Shown: piece after piece, positions 1 through 5,821 of the stretch
How positions within the stretch are numbered: the first letter of the stretch is position 1
Layout of the letters: each line of letters begins with the position of its first letter
NCBI GenBank assembly: GCA_038225095.1
Contig: JBBREZ010000369.1
Location: forward strand, 1 to 7,133
Length of the DNA: 7,133 nucleotides
Direction: 5' to 3'
DNA from: JAPLGZ01 sp038225095
GTDB taxonomy: Bacteria; Chloroflexota; Anaerolineae; Caldilineales; Caldilineaceae
Program-made: the position numbers and the translations under genes
Notes under the pieces: model-generated
Seen by the model: the letters and a program-made list of their open reading frames with translations, nothing else
What the model was told of the DNA's origin: nothing
Database searches by the model: none

Positions 1-10
1 GGTAGGCGTC

Positions 11-34
11 ACCTGTCTACCTGTCTACCTGTGT
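11..34. repeat. 8-bp tandem repeat (ACCTGTCT, three units)
   Basis: Three head-to-tail octamers are visible: ACCTGTCT at 11-18, the same at 19-26, and ACCTGTGT at 27-34 with one change. The first five bases of the window (GGTAG) are the reverse complement of CTACC within the array, so the repeat may extend or fold beyond the window edge. It lies upstream of the SCP2 gene. Function is unknown; slippage-generated intergenic repeat is the simplest reading. Confidence 0.75.
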
Positions 35-82
35 AACCGCTTATTCCCGATAAAGTCTAATTAATCATTCATGAGCGATTAA

Positions 83-88
83 GGGGAG
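83..88 (+). promoter_or_regulatory. Ribosome binding site of the SCP2 gene
   Basis: The sequence GGGGAG ends 8 nt before the ATG at 97. It is a good Shine-Dalgarno match at normal spacing and fixes the start of the SCP2 gene. I could not define a convincing -35/-10 pair upstream of it. Confidence 0.7.
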
Positions 89-96
89 CACCTAGC

Positions 97-483
97 ATGG
101 CTTATAAATTTCCTAGCCAGGAATGGGCGGATCAATTCCGGCTAGAAGTCAACCGCAGCGATGCCTATGCCAGCGCCGCCAAGCCCTGGGAAGGCGATAT
201 TTATTTGGTAATTGAGGGAGGTGGCGCGTTTTACCTGGATTTGTGGCACGGCAAGTGTCGCGAGGCGCTCTACACGCTTGACCTAAGCGTCAAAAAACCA
301 GAATTTATGCTCACCGCCAGTGTGGACAAGTGGCGCAAGGTGCTGGAAAACAAGCTCGATCCGGTGCAGGGCATGATCACGCGCCAGATCAAATTGGACG
401 GCAACATGGTGAAAATCATGAAAAACGTGAAAGCCGCACAAGAGTTAGTGCGCTGTGCAACCAAAGTCGATACGGAATTTTAA
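97..483 (+). CDS. SCP2 sterol-binding domain protein
   Basis: A 128-residue cytosolic protein that is essentially one SCP2 (sterol carrier protein 2-like) domain. SCP2 domains form a small alpha/beta fold with a hydrophobic tunnel that binds lipids, acyl chains or other apolar ligands; the bacterial ligand is usually unknown. Family-like features are the central stretch FMLTASVDKWRKVLE (about 70-84) and the C-terminal segment with KLDGNMVKIMKNVKAAQ (about 99-115), which resembles the usual 'G D ... M ... AA' end of the domain. There is no signal peptide or membrane segment. The length fits a stand-alone SCP2 domain. The ATG is supported by GGGGAG 8 nt upstream. The next gene on the same strand is an iron alcohol dehydrogenase 250 bp away, across a palindromic element, so co-transcription is uncertain. 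The family call rests on recognition of the pattern; the ligand cannot be inferred. Confidence 0.85.
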   Translation: MAYKFPSQEWADQFRLEVNRSDAYASAAKPWEGDIYLVIEGGGAFYLDLWHGKCREALYTLDLSVKKPEFMLTASVDKWRKVLENKLDPVQGMITRQIKLDGNMVKIMKNVKAAQELVRCATKVDTEF

Positions 484-495
484 TATAAAGAATAT

Positions 496-623
496 GACCT
501 CTCCCCCCGCCCTCCCGTTCGGCTGGGAGGGAGCCGTTACGGGACAGAACGCATCACCTCGTCAGTCCCCTCCCAGCAGGCTTCGACGTGAGCTCAGCCG
601 AACGGGAGGGTTAGGGTGGGGTC
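496..623. repeat. Palindromic intergenic element (MITE/REP-like)
   Basis: A 16-bp perfect inverted repeat, CCCTCCCGTTCGGCTG at 510-525 against 595-610, encloses 69 bp. Imperfect C-rich/G-rich arms extend it outward to GACC (496-499) and GGTC (620-623). A nested pair, 522-531 and 568-577, pairs over 10 bp and competes with the inner end of the outer stem. Between the arms, 582-602 contains the palindrome TGAGCTCA within an imperfect TTCG...CGAA palindrome, which resembles interspersed palindromic repeats common in bacterial intergenic DNA. It contains no credible gene. There is no T-run after the stem, so a classical intrinsic terminator is not supported, although the transcript would fold strongly between the SCP2 and dehydrogenase genes. 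Confidence 0.75.
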
Positions 624-720
624 CTGTCACGGGGCAGAGTGAGTGTGGTCTCCGATACTGGCCCGTTAATTGCCCTCACCAAAAGTAAAAATGGCTGATA
701 AGCTGTGATCGGTCGGCAAA

Positions 721-725
721 AAGGA
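721..725 (+). promoter_or_regulatory. Ribosome binding site of the alcohol dehydrogenase gene
   Basis: AAGGA lies 8 nt before the ATG at 734. It supports that start, which also places the N-terminal WFFNCPEIVHGED motif of the family right at the beginning of the protein. Confidence 0.65.
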
Positions 726-733
726 ATTTTAAG

Positions 734-1900
734 ATGTGGTTTTTCAACTGCCCGGAAATTGTTCACGGCGAAGATGCATTGGACTATCTGAACGAATTGC
801 CTGGTCGCAAAGCCTTGATTGTCACTGACCCGGTGTTGCACCAGATGGGCTTTAGCGCGCGCATTCAGAAACATCTGCAAAAGGCCAACATTGAAAGTAT
901 GATTTTCGCGGAAGTAGAGCCCGAGCCAAGTTTACAAACCGTCGATCGAGGGGCGCAAGCGATGCGGGCCTTCCAGCCGGATTGGATCATCGGCCTGGGC
1001 GGTGGCAGCGCCTTGGACGCCGCTAAAGCGATGTGGGCGCTCTATGAACGGCCAGACTTGGAAGCAGAAATGATCAGCCCGACCTATCGGCTCAATTTGA
1101 GCAAAACCAAAATGATCGCCATCCCGACGACGAGCGGCACCGGCAGCGAAGCGACTTGGATGGTGGTCTTGACCGATTTGGCCCAGAAACGCAAGCTGGG
1201 GCTAGGCAATCGCGAGTTGACGCCAACGATTGCAATTATCGATCCCATTCTGACGCAGAACTTGCCACCCCAAATTACGGCGGATACAGGCATCGATGTG
1301 TTAACCCACGCGATTGAGGGCTACACGAATAACTGGCATAATGACTTTTGCGATGGCCTCTGCTTAAAGGCTGTCCAACTAGTCTTTGCTTACCTGCCGC
1401 GCGCAGTCAGCAACGGGGCCAAGGATCTGGAAGCCCGCGAGCGGATGGCGAATGCGGCGACGATTGCTGGTCTTGGTTTTGGCAATTCTTATGCCGGTCT
1501 GGCGCACGCAATGGGGCATAGCTTTGGCGCTTATTTCAAAATACCGCATGGGCGTGCGGTTGGCCTTTTTTTACCTTATACAATGGAATTTACGCTGAAC
1601 CAGGCGAGCAGGCGCTATGGCGAGCTGGCCCGCTTTGCCGGGCTAACCACCGAACTGAATGAGATGAGCGCAGGACAACAATTAATCGAGGCCATTCGTC
1701 AACTGCAAGCTCAGGTTGGTCAGCCAACTTCGATCCAAGCCATGGGCATTGCCGTAGCAGATTTTCAGGCAGCGCTGACCATGATCGTGCCGAATGCTGA
1801 AATTGACAATAGCATTCTGGCCGCACCCCGGATGCCAGAGACGGAAGAATTGCAGCAAATTTTTGAATTTGCGTACGGGGGTAAATCAGTCGATTTCTAA
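734..1900 (+). CDS. Iron-containing alcohol dehydrogenase
   Basis: A 388-residue cytosolic group III (Fe-ADH) dehydrogenase, full length for the family. These enzymes interconvert alcohols and aldehydes or ketones with NAD(P)H. The N-terminal half carries the nucleotide-binding region, with GLGGGSALDAAK at 87-98 and TTSGTGSE at 132-139. The metal site in the helical C-terminal half is intact by analogy to lactaldehyde reductase FucO: Asp188 and His192 (in GIDVLTHAIEGY), His258 and His272, with His262 at the position of the conserved extra histidine (the spacing H-x3-H-x9-H is kept). Start choice is supported by AAGGA 8 nt upstream. The gene converges with the toxin-antitoxin pair, with 53 bp between the ends and no clear terminator. 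Three degenerate ACGGGNCAG sequences lie upstream (539-547, 629-637, 658-666 reversed). The substrate cannot be assigned: family members act on ethanol, butanol, diols, glycerol or lactaldehyde. Confidence 0.95.
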   Translation: MWFFNCPEIVHGEDALDYLNELPGRKALIVTDPVLHQMGFSARIQKHLQKANIESMIFAEVEPEPSLQTVDRGAQAMRAFQPDWIIGLGGGSALDAAKAMWALYERPDLEAEMISPTYRLNLSKTKMIAIPTTSGTGSEATWMVVLTDLAQKRKLGLGNRELTPTIAIIDPILTQNLPPQITADTGIDVLTHAIEGYTNNWHNDFCDGLCLKAVQLVFAYLPRAVSNGAKDLEARERMANAATIAGLGFGNSYAGLAHAMGHSFGAYFKIPHGRAVGLFLPYTMEFTLNQASRRYGELARFAGLTTELNEMSAGQQLIEAIRQLQAQVGQPTSIQAMGIAVADFQAALTMIVPNAEIDNSILAAPRMPETEELQQIFEFAYGGKSVDF

Positions 1901-1953
1901 ACAAGATAATGGTTGACATACGCCTGAACTGTCCTCAGCTAGCGACTGTCAAG
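1901..1953. other. Convergent intergenic spacer, no clear terminator
   Basis: The dehydrogenase and toxin genes end facing each other. The only structure seen is a 6-bp inverted repeat, TTGACA (1913-1918) and TGTCAA (1947-1952), separated by 28 nt. It has no GC-rich stem or T-run, so intrinsic termination is not supported in either direction. Confidence 0.5.
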
Positions 1954-2343
1954 CTACCAGATTTCTTGCTTGAGGTTGGTTACTTGATTAAAGCTACTAT
2001 CCCGTGTGACCAGGATCAAGCCGTGGCGCAGGGTCACGGCTGCGATCCAGACGTCATTTTCTGGAATAGTGCTGCCCTTCTGGCGTAATAAGTCTTTGAC
2101 GACGCCATACCAGCGACAGGTCTCTGTATCACAGACCAGGATGATATTGGCTTCGGCAAACAAGTCAACCCGTGCAACATTCTCACGTGCGCGCCCAGAT
2201 TTGCGGGCGCCATAATACAGTTCCCCAATCACAATACTGGGGATGAAGACTTCTTCGGCGTCTTCAATTTGTTCGACAACCAGCCTGTCATTGGCAAAGA
2301 GCGCAATGACAATGCTAGTGTCCAACAGAAACTTACCACTCAT
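1954..2343 (-). CDS. vapC: PIN-domain toxin, VapC-like ribonuclease
   Basis: A 129-residue single PIN domain, typical in length for type II VapC toxins, which are Mg2+-dependent endoribonucleases that cut tRNA, rRNA or mRNA when free of antitoxin. All four acidic active-site positions are present: Asp8 in LLDTS, Glu41 in GELYYGA, Asp97 in PENDVWIAA and Asp115 in LVTRDSSF. Nothing suggests inactivation. The ATG at 2343 lies inside the end of the antitoxin gene (11-bp overlap), the usual arrangement for antitoxin-first operons with coupled translation. Only a weak AGG lies 9 nt upstream, which agrees with coupling. The RNA target cannot be predicted. It could also be called a FitB-like PIN protein; the toxin role is inferred from family and neighbour. 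Confidence 0.93.
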   Translation of the reverse strand: MSGKFLLDTSIVIALFANDRLVVEQIEDAEEVFIPSIVIGELYYGARKSGRARENVARVDLFAEANIILVCDTETCRWYGVVKDLLRQKGSTIPENDVWIAAVTLRHGLILVTRDSSFNQVTNLKQEIW

Positions 2344-2560
2344 TCACATCAACCTGTTCGCAGCCTGCGACAATGGCCCCACGCATTAAATCCAATTCAT
2401 CGATTGGAATGAAACCGGCAAATTGCATTAACTGCTTCCCAGCCGTTCCATGCAAGGAAGAACCCTGCAATGACTCAACGAATTCCAAAACCATCTGCTG
2501 TAAATCGGTGGGCAGCATTTCCATATGCTCAACCACCTTTGAAATAACAGAGTTACTCAC
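2333..2560 (-). CDS. vapB: VapB-like antitoxin (cyanobacterial/Chloroflexota type)
   Basis: A 75-residue protein directly upstream of, and overlapping, the PIN toxin. It would bind and silence the toxin and probably repress the operon. The N-terminal half (about 1-32) looks helical, with the LPTDLQQMVLEFVESL pattern of DUF2281-like antitoxins. The C-terminal half, GKQLMQFAGFIPIDELDLM followed by AGCEQVDVNEW, resembles small antitoxins often seen beside PIN toxins in cyanobacteria and Chloroflexota, where this tail is the likely toxin-binding part. The start is GTG at 2560, supported by a strong AGGAGG 5 nt upstream. There is no obvious AbrB or ribbon-helix-helix motif, so how it binds DNA is unclear. 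The 11-bp overlap with the toxin fits antitoxin-first synthesis. The gene symbol is by role rather than by proven orthology. Confidence 0.85.
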   Translation of the reverse strand: MSNSVISKVVEHMEMLPTDLQQMVLEFVESLQGSSLHGTAGKQLMQFAGFIPIDELDLMRGAIVAGCEQVDVNEW

Positions 2561-2582
2561 ATCAACCTCCTGTTATTGATGT
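2559..2582 (-). promoter_or_regulatory. Inverted repeat around the antitoxin ribosome binding site
   Basis: Read on the minus strand, ACATCAA (2576-2582) and TTGATGT (2559-2565) form a perfect 7-bp inverted repeat. The 10-nt spacer TAACAGGAGG contains the Shine-Dalgarno sequence. The repeat runs from about the predicted transcription start to the first two bases of the GTG start. This is a sensible position for an autoregulatory operator, or for an RNA hairpin presenting the ribosome binding site in its loop. The repeat is seen directly; the function is inferred. Confidence 0.5.
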
Positions 2583-2583
2583 C

Positions 2584-2612
2584 TATATATAAAAGGCTTG
2601 GATCACTTGCCA
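2584..2612 (-). promoter_or_regulatory. Candidate promoter of the toxin-antitoxin operon
   Basis: On the minus strand a TGGCAA box (2607-2612) and a TATATA box (2584-2589) are separated by exactly 17 bp. The -10 box matches the sigma-70 consensus at 4 of 6 positions and the -35 box at 3 of 6. Transcription would start near 2577, giving a very short leader before the GTG at 2560. A palindrome, ATCAATTGAT (2627-2636), sits just upstream and shares its half-sites with the operator-like repeat at 2559-2582. Confidence 0.45.
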
Positions 2613-2940
2613 GGGCGACCGATGTAATCAATTGATCACCCTATGCTGGAACAGCGTTCGGTCAATGAAATACTTCATCGCCCACCGTTGCAGGCCAGTG
2701 ACAAAGCGCCGTTTTGCCAATCCTTATGCGGTTACTGCACCACGATTCGTCGGCCATGTTGGTATATTGTGCGTGGTTATGGACTGTACTTGCGCTATTA
2801 TACCGATTATGCATTGGCTTAGCAATCGCGGATTTTTGAACAACGTCATTCAGCAAACACGTGTACTTCAAAAGGCAAGCATTAGCTGCTTCCTACAGAT
2901 TATACACGGTCGGCGAAAACAGCAAGAAATAAAGGGTGCC
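2613..2940. other. Gene-poor spacer between transporter and toxin-antitoxin operons
   Basis: This stretch separates the end of the ABC ATPase gene from the antitoxin promoter. Open frames cross it on both strands, the longest running 2632-2991 on the plus strand into the ATPase gene. Their translations are rich in Cys, His and Arg, have no recognisable domain, and lack a good ribosome binding site, so I do not call them. Visible elements are the palindrome ATCAATTGAT (2627-2636) and a perfect minus-strand TATAAT (2899-2904) with a poor TTGCTG box 15 bp upstream. No clear terminator for the transporter operon is seen. Confidence 0.5.
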
Positions 2941-3981
2941 TCACGCGACCGGCAACAGCCATATACGGGAGGCAGGCAAGCGCACCGCTAGCCGCTCACC
3001 CGGCTGCGCCCGCCAATCGGCAGGCGCGTGGGCCTGCCAGGTCTTGCCGTCCACACTTAGTTGCACCTGGGTATAGGTTCCCATATAAACGCTGGACAGA
3101 ACGCTCAGTTGTACAAGGTTATCGCTTGCGGTCGGGTTCAATTGGATCGCCTCGGGGCGCACGCTGAGCAGCACGGGGCCATCGGGTTGCTGCACCTTTT
3201 GCAGATCGATCTGCAATTGGCCAATCGCAGTCAGCACTTCAGCGCCTTGCTTCGTCCCCCGCACAAAATTCTCATTGCGAAAAAAGCGCGCAATCGCCGC
3301 AGTATGGGGCCGTTCATAAAAGGCTTGGGGACTGGCATACTGTTGTAAAACGCCATGAAACAGTAGCGCTACGCGATCCGCCAACATCACCGCCTCTTCC
3401 TGGTCATGCGTGACAAAAATCGTCGTGATCTGCCATTCACGTTGGATTTTGCGAATCAACTCGCGCATTTCCAGGCGCAGATTGGCATCCAAGTTGGCCA
3501 GTGGCTCATCCAATAATAATACGCGCGGCTTAACAATTAGTGCACGCGCCAGGGCAATGCGCTGCTGCTGGCCGCCCGACAATTCATGTGCGCGCCGTTT
3601 TTCATAGCCAGCCAGCTGCACCAATTCGAGCATTTCGCCGACCCGCCGCGCGATTTCGCGCGCATTGACCTGCTGCATCTTCAGCCCAAAGCCAATATTC
3701 TGCCCCACATCCATCGTGGGAAAAAGCAGGTGTTTCTGGAAAACCATCACAGCGCCGCGTTTTTCTGCCGATACCTTCAGCATCGATTGGCCGTCAAGCT
3801 GGATATCACCCGCACTTGGGGCCAGCAAGCCGGCGATCATGCGCATGGTGGTCGTTTTTCCGCAGCCAGAAGGGCCGAGCAAGGCGACCAGTTCGCCAGC
3901 CGCAATGTCCAAATCGAGTCGTTCCACCGCCGTAACTGCCCCATAGCGTTTGGTCAACTGCATCAATTTTATCGCCGTCAT
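2941..3981 (-). CDS. ABC importer ATPase with C-terminal TOBE-like domain
   Basis: A 346-residue cytoplasmic ATPase that would power the importer encoded upstream. The nucleotide-binding domain is complete: Walker A GPSGCGKT (36-43), Q-loop Gln82, signature LSGGQQQR (134-141), Walker B VLLLDE (154-159), D-loop NLDA (163-166) and H-loop His192 in VTHDQEEA. The region from about 235 to the end, with LLSVRPEAIQL (271-281), looks like the TOBE/MOI-type domain of PotA/UgpC/CysA-like ATPases, which can bind substrate or regulators. E. coli YnjD is only about 217 residues and lacks this tail, so this protein is closer in layout to PotA-type ATPases even though its partner binding protein is YnjB-like. 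Its ATG overlaps the permease stop as ATGA (3978-3981) with no good ribosome binding site, pointing to translational coupling. Confidence 0.95.
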   Translation of the reverse strand: MTAIKLMQLTKRYGAVTAVERLDLDIAAGELVALLGPSGCGKTTTMRMIAGLLAPSAGDIQLDGQSMLKVSAEKRGAVMVFQKHLLFPTMDVGQNIGFGLKMQQVNAREIARRVGEMLELVQLAGYEKRRAHELSGGQQQRIALARALIVKPRVLLLDEPLANLDANLRLEMRELIRKIQREWQITTIFVTHDQEEAVMLADRVALLFHGVLQQYASPQAFYERPHTAAIARFFRNENFVRGTKQGAEVLTAIGQLQIDLQKVQQPDGPVLLSVRPEAIQLNPTASDNLVQLSVLSSVYMGTYTQVQLSVDGKTWQAHAPADWRAQPGERLAVRLPASRIWLLPVA

Positions 3982-4781
3982 AGCCGGCCCAATCCACCGA
4001 TAGCGGTGGTTTCACTGCGCAAGGCACGCGCCGTAAAAATCAGGATAAAAAGGGCCGGCAAAATAAAAATGACGCTGATCGCCGCCGCATTGGGATGGTT
4101 GGCGGCGCTGATGAACGGCAAGAGCACCATGGGCAACGTAACGATTTTGCCGCCGCCAATCAACAAGGTAGTGATATATTGACTCCATGAAACCAGAAAA
4201 GTGAACAAGGCAGCGACGGCCAGCCCAGGGGCAATGGCTGGCAAAGTGATATACCAAAAAATGCGCCATCCATTCGCGCCCAGCGTGCGCGCCGTCTCTT
4301 CCAATTCGATGGCATAATTAGCAAAGACGCTGCTCATCACCAAAATAAAGTACGGCAGGGCTGGCACCAAATGGACAAGAGCCACACCGATAAAAGTATC
4401 GGCCAAGCCATAGCGAATAAAGAGGACGTGAACGCCCATCACCACGACCAGGCCCGGCACAATAATCGGCGCCATGATCAGCCATTCGACGATGCGTTTG
4501 CCGCGAAATTCATGCAAACTCAACGCCCGCGCCGCTGGCAAACCAATCAGTACTGATAGGAGCACGACGACCAAGGCCAGGCTTACGCTGTTCATCAGGG
4601 CTTCGCCTACTTTAGCGCTGGGCGAAAGCACATAAACCCAGGCTCGCCAGCCCCATTTTTGCGGCAAAAGGCTTGGAAAGAACCAGTTATAGGCAAATGA
4701 CCAGACAAACTGCGGCAAAATTGGCAGCAACACGCCGATGATGAGAAGGGTGATGATGAGCCAGCGAAGAAATTTATTCAT
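3978..4781 (-). CDS. ABC importer permease B (267 residues)
   Basis: An integral inner-membrane permease of the binding-protein-dependent transport family. I count about six membrane segments, near residues 5-29, 64-85, 98-121, 130-152, 181-204 and 233-250. The cytoplasmic EAA loop that docks on the ATPase is clear at 159-181 (ELEETARTLGAN then GWRIFWYITLP). I place the start at the ATG at 4781: it gives a protein beginning directly with the first membrane segment, and purine-rich AGAAAGAAAGG precedes it. The frame is open further, to a GTG at 4862, but those 27 extra residues are encoded by the intergenic repeat region and have no ribosome binding site. It overlaps the ATPase gene by 4 bp and should pair with permease A. 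It matches one half of the fused E. coli YnjC type of permease in role. Confidence 0.92.
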   Translation of the reverse strand: MNKFLRWLIITLLIIGVLLPILPQFVWSFAYNWFFPSLLPQKWGWRAWVYVLSPSAKVGEALMNSVSLALVVVLLSVLIGLPAARALSLHEFRGKRIVEWLIMAPIIVPGLVVVMGVHVLFIRYGLADTFIGVALVHLVPALPYFILVMSSVFANYAIELEETARTLGANGWRIFWYITLPAIAPGLAVAALFTFLVSWSQYITTLLIGGGKIVTLPMVLLPFISAANHPNAAAISVIFILPALFILIFTARALRSETTAIGGLGRL

Positions 4782-4803
4782 ACCTTTCTTTCTAATCGAG
4801 GCA

Positions 4804-4969
4804 ATAATTGTCAATTGTGAATTACTCACTGATGTACCGCAGACGCTCGTCTGTACAGCCACGAACTATCGTGACCCTACCACTGGTGGGCTGCGTAACA
4901 TGACAACCTAATTGCTAACGGGGGATTTCCCTACGCGGCGCTCATTAACAATTCGCAATTAACAATTAT
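4804..4969. repeat. 166-bp element with 20-bp imperfect terminal inverted repeats
   Basis: The left end (4804-4823) and the reverse complement of the right end (4950-4969) agree at 18 of 20 positions. Both arms are built from 7-bp steps: ATTAACA ATTCGCA ATTAACA on the plus strand at 4944-4964, and ATTCACA ATTGACA ATTATTG on the minus strand near 4803-4823. The element fills almost the whole gap between the two permease genes, and its right arm covers the stop codon of permease A (4966-4968). Inside are a short imperfect palindrome (4875-4890, around ACCACTGGT) and a small GGG/CCC hairpin near 4921-4931. No coding capacity is seen. It could be a MITE-like insertion or two independent repeat tracts. 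Confidence 0.55.
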
Positions 4970-5811
4970 CTATCTGCATAGCGCCGATATACAGCTAACA
5001 ATGCCACGACAATCACCGTAATTATAATCCCCATCGCCATTGCCTCAGGGCGCTGCTTTAGATCGGGGTTACTATAGGCGCGATAGGCCGCCACCGGCAA
5101 TACGGTGGGATAGCGCTGTCCCAGCAGCAAGGGCACTTCAAAACTGCCAAACGTGTAGGCAAAGACAATCACCGAAGTCGAAACGATGCCCGGCATCAGC
5201 AACGGTAAGAGCACATAGCGAAAGCGCTGCCACGCATTCGCCCCCAGCACACGCGCCACGTCCTCGTACTCTTGGCCCACACGCTTGAGAACTGCCAACA
5301 CCACCAACCCGATAAAAGGCGTCTCTTTCCAGAGATAGACCAAGATTGTGGCAATATTCCAACGATCAAACACCAACACAGGGAACTGCGCCGGTTGTGT
5401 CAGCCAGCCAACGCTGTATAACAGGCGCGCAAAAAGTCCGCTTTGGCTGAGCAAAAGTACCATTCCCGCTGCGGCCACCATATGCGGCACTGGCAACGGG
5501 ATCTGCCAGATCAACGTGATCAGACGGTTGCCGTAAAATTTATGGCGCAAGACCAGCGCAGCCATTACGGCTAAAATCGTTGCGAAGAGCGTGCTAGCCA
5601 GGGAAATATAGAGTGTTAACCATAGCGAAGCGCGAAAACCGTCATCAGTCAAAATATGGACATAATGGCGCAAAGTCGGCGTGCGCAGACCAATCATAGG
5701 CATGTAATCCAAACTTTGCCCCAGTCCCACCAAGACGCCGCCCACAAAAAGGAGAAGGATGACGGCGAGCGCGGGGGTGAGCATGAGGGGAAGGCGAAGA
5801 TGATTGCGCAT
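4966..5811 (-). CDS. ABC importer permease A (281 residues)
   Basis: The second membrane subunit of the importer, translated before permease B. About six hydrophobic segments are seen, near 11-32, 61-88, 97-121, 143-175, 200-225 and 257-275. The EAA loop for ATPase docking is at 181-203 (EYEDVARVLGAN then AWQRFRYVLLP). Length and topology fit one half of a heterodimeric channel of the spermidine/sulfate/YnjC type. The ATG at 5811 puts a short basic N-terminus (MRNHLR) before the first membrane helix. There is no Shine-Dalgarno sequence: the 20 nt before the ATG read as pyrimidine-rich CTCTCTTATC after repeat DNA, so translation initiation here is unusual or the start lies elsewhere. The next in-frame ATG, 9 codons on, has no better site. 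The stop codon lies inside the right arm of the 4804-4969 element. Confidence 0.92.
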   Translation of the reverse strand: MRNHLRLPLMLTPALAVILLLFVGGVLVGLGQSLDYMPMIGLRTPTLRHYVHILTDDGFRASLWLTLYISLASTLFATILAVMAALVLRHKFYGNRLITLIWQIPLPVPHMVAAAGMVLLLSQSGLFARLLYSVGWLTQPAQFPVLVFDRWNIATILVYLWKETPFIGLVVLAVLKRVGQEYEDVARVLGANAWQRFRYVLLPLLMPGIVSTSVIVFAYTFGSFEVPLLLGQRYPTVLPVAAYRAYSNPDLKQRPEAMAMGIIITVIVVALLAVYRRYADR

Positions 5812-5821
5812 GATAAGAGAG

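Noticed and set aside
510..610. Intrinsic terminator for the SCP2 gene
   Set aside because: The stem is strong but the loop is long and no T-run follows on either strand, so the rho-independent pattern is not met.
455..688. A 77-codon plus-strand open frame after the SCP2 gene
   Set aside because: It overlaps the SCP2 end and mostly translates the palindromic element; composition follows the repeat, not a protein family.
2632..2991. A 119-codon plus-strand open frame in the spacer and ATPase end
   Set aside because: The product has no recognisable domain, is rich in Cys, His and Arg, runs antisense into the ATPase gene end, and has no good ribosome binding site.
3586..4182. A 198-codon plus-strand frame opposite the ATPase and permease genes
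   Set aside because: It is antisense to two well-supported genes, with His/Arg-rich low-complexity content typical of a shadow frame.
4782..4862. N-terminal extension of permease B from a GTG at 4862
   Set aside because: There is no ribosome binding site, the 27 residues derive from the heptamer repeat region, and the ATG at 4781 starts directly at the first membrane helix.
4801..4969. CRISPR array made of the heptamer repeats
   Set aside because: Units are 7 bp, degenerate and contiguous, without spacers of regular length or cas genes nearby.
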